Below, piece by piece: positions 5,307 to 6,230 of a stretch of DNA of 6,230 nucleotides. The notes beneath the pieces were generated by a model. That model was not told where the DNA came from and did no database searches. It saw only the letters and a list, made by a program, of their open reading frames with translations. Source of the DNA: an uncultured Litorilinea sp. Its GTDB lineage: Bacteria; Chloroflexota; Anaerolineae; Caldilineales; Caldilineaceae. The DNA lies in contig CAMPHP010000210.1 in the NCBI GenBank assembly GCA_946885925.1, forward strand, positions 1-6,230, read 5' to 3'. Position 1 is the stretch's first letter, and each line of letters opens with the position of its first letter. Both the position numbers and the translations under genes were made by a program.

Positions 5307-6230
5307 ATGTCTACGCCAATTTTAGCCACTAAACTCTTTATCCCCCCACCTCGTCCCAAAGCTGTCCTCCGTTCCCGCCTGATCGAGCGACTGAACGAGG
5401 GTCTGAACGGCAAACTGACGCTCATCTCTGCCCCCGCTGGCTTTGGCAAGACCACGCTGGTCAGCGAATGGATCGCCGGTTTGGGTGGCTCCTGGGCGCG
5501 ATCCACTGCTTGGCTAGCTCTGGATGAAGGGGATAACGACCCCACACGCTTTCTGACCTACTTCGTCGCGGCGTTACAGACGATTGCGGCGAATATAGGA
5601 GACGGGGTGTTGGAGGTGCTGCACTCTCCGCAGCCACCGCCAACCGAATCAATTCTGACCACTCTGCTCAATGAGATCACCATCGTCCCGGACAAGTTTG
5701 TGCTCGTCCTTGACGACTATCACGCAATTGATGCCACACCAGTTGACCATGCCCTCACCTTCCTGCTCGAGCACCTGCCGCCAGCGATGCATTTGGTCAT
5801 CACCACCCGTGAGGATCCACAGCTACCTCTGGCTCGGTTGCGTGCACGCGGTCAAATGACCGAACTGCGTGCCATAGACTTGCGTTTTACCCTTTCCGAA
5901 GCCGCGGATTTTCTCAACCAGGTCATGGGCCTAAACCTCTCGGCGCAGGAGATCGCCGCCCTGGGAAGCCGCACCGAAGGCTGGATTGCCGGCCTACAAT
6001 TGGCCGCGCTTTCCATGCAGGGCCACCACGATGTTCCTGGGTTCATCCGGGCATTCGCGGGAAACCACCGTTACATCGTGGACTATTTGGTCGAAGAGGT
6101 TCTGCACCAGCAGCCCAAAAGCGTCCAGACATTCTTGCTGCACACCTCGATCCTTGACCGGCTTTGTGGCCCACTGTGCGATGCAGTCACCGGGCAGGAG
6201 GAAAGCAAGGCGCGGTTGGAGGTCCTGGAG
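5307..6230 (+). CDS. MalT/LuxR-family ATP-binding transcriptional regulator, N-terminal part (partial)
   Basis: The frame is open from ATG 5307 through the window end (308 codons) and continues beyond. An in-frame TGA at 5301 makes this ATG the first possible start, with GGAAGAG about 10 bases upstream. It is a large ATP-binding LuxR-type (LAL) regulator. In this family a STAND-type NTPase binds ATP and an inducer, oligomerises, and activates transcription through a C-terminal LuxR helix-turn-helix, which here lies outside the window. Visible landmarks are the opening ATKLFIPPPRP (7-17), Walker A APAGFGKTT (42-50), the WLALDEGDNDP motif (69-79), Walker B VLVLDDYHAI (132-141), TTRED (166-170), the ARLRARGQ region (176-183), EGWIAGLQLAALSM (224-237) and LHTSILDRLCGPLCD (278-292). 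These match the family order closely and no key residue is missing. Members are usually 800-1000 residues long. The target genes and inducer cannot be told from this window. Confidence 0.95.
   Translation, partial: MSTPILATKLFIPPPRPKAVLRSRLIERLNEGLNGKLTLISAPAGFGKTTLVSEWIAGLGGSWARSTAWLALDEGDNDPTRFLTYFVAALQTIAANIGDGVLEVLHSPQPPPTESILTTLLNEITIVPDKFVLVLDDYHAIDATPVDHALTFLLEHLPPAMHLVITTREDPQLPLARLRARGQMTELRAIDLRFTLSEAADFLNQVMGLNLSAQEIAALGSRTEGWIAGLQLAALSMQGHHDVPGFIRAFAGNHRYIVDYLVEEVLHQQPKSVQTFLLHTSILDRLCGPLCDAVTGQEESKARLEVLE

Noticed and set aside
5213..5545. Minus-strand frame of 110 codons
   Set aside because: It is antisense to the Walker A region of the regulator, which is unmistakable on the plus strand.
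1..6230. CRISPR array, tRNA, rRNA, riboswitch or toxin-antitoxin pair
   Set aside because: No regularly spaced repeats, cloverleaf with CCA-like end, conserved aptamer core or paired small toxin/antitoxin genes were seen.

Overview
The window looks like a piece of a Chloroflexota (Chloroflexi) chromosome. The clues are a MalT/LuxR-type large ATP-binding regulator, a secreted two-module protein (carboxypeptidase-regulatory-like domains plus Asp-box repeats) and a Tyr-Leu-Pro-Ser-Val tail near that protein's C-terminus, which recalls the YLPLV-type ends common in secreted Chloroflexi proteins. This assignment is inference from protein style; no marker gene is present.

Layout, left to right. 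Bases 1-56 probably hold the last codons of an upstream gene. A six-helix membrane protein follows (86-781, +). A 230-base gap contains two hairpins and no convincing gene. The largest intact gene (1012-3153, +) encodes an exported 713-residue protein with three Ig-like beta-sandwich repeats and seven Asp boxes, probably a cell-surface or extracellular beta-propeller protein. A 54-base convergent junction carries a 9-bp inverted repeat, a TTCG-loop hairpin and a short open frame with a very good ribosome binding site that may be the stump of a broken gene.

Bases 3208-4918 (minus strand) are visibly poorer in GC than the rest. They encode a 509-residue protein I do not recognise, perhaps an (alpha/alpha)-toroid carbohydrate-active protein, with neither a signal peptide nor a ribosome binding site of its own. 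Immediately upstream, two very short minus-strand frames overlap each other and the large gene. The first encodes a 46-residue protein with one hydrophobic helix. The chain is either a set of coupled small genes or a signal-anchor N-terminus split by frameshifts. It is preceded by a perfect TATAAT box.

Bases 5022-about 5215 are a decayed IS5-like transposase N-terminus with in-frame stops. From 5307 to the window end runs the intact N-terminal part of a MalT-type ATP-binding transcriptional regulator.

No RNA gene, CRISPR array, defence system or complete mobile element is visible. The genes do not form one pathway. The region reads as accessory chromosome, with surface proteins and a regulator separated by insertion scars.
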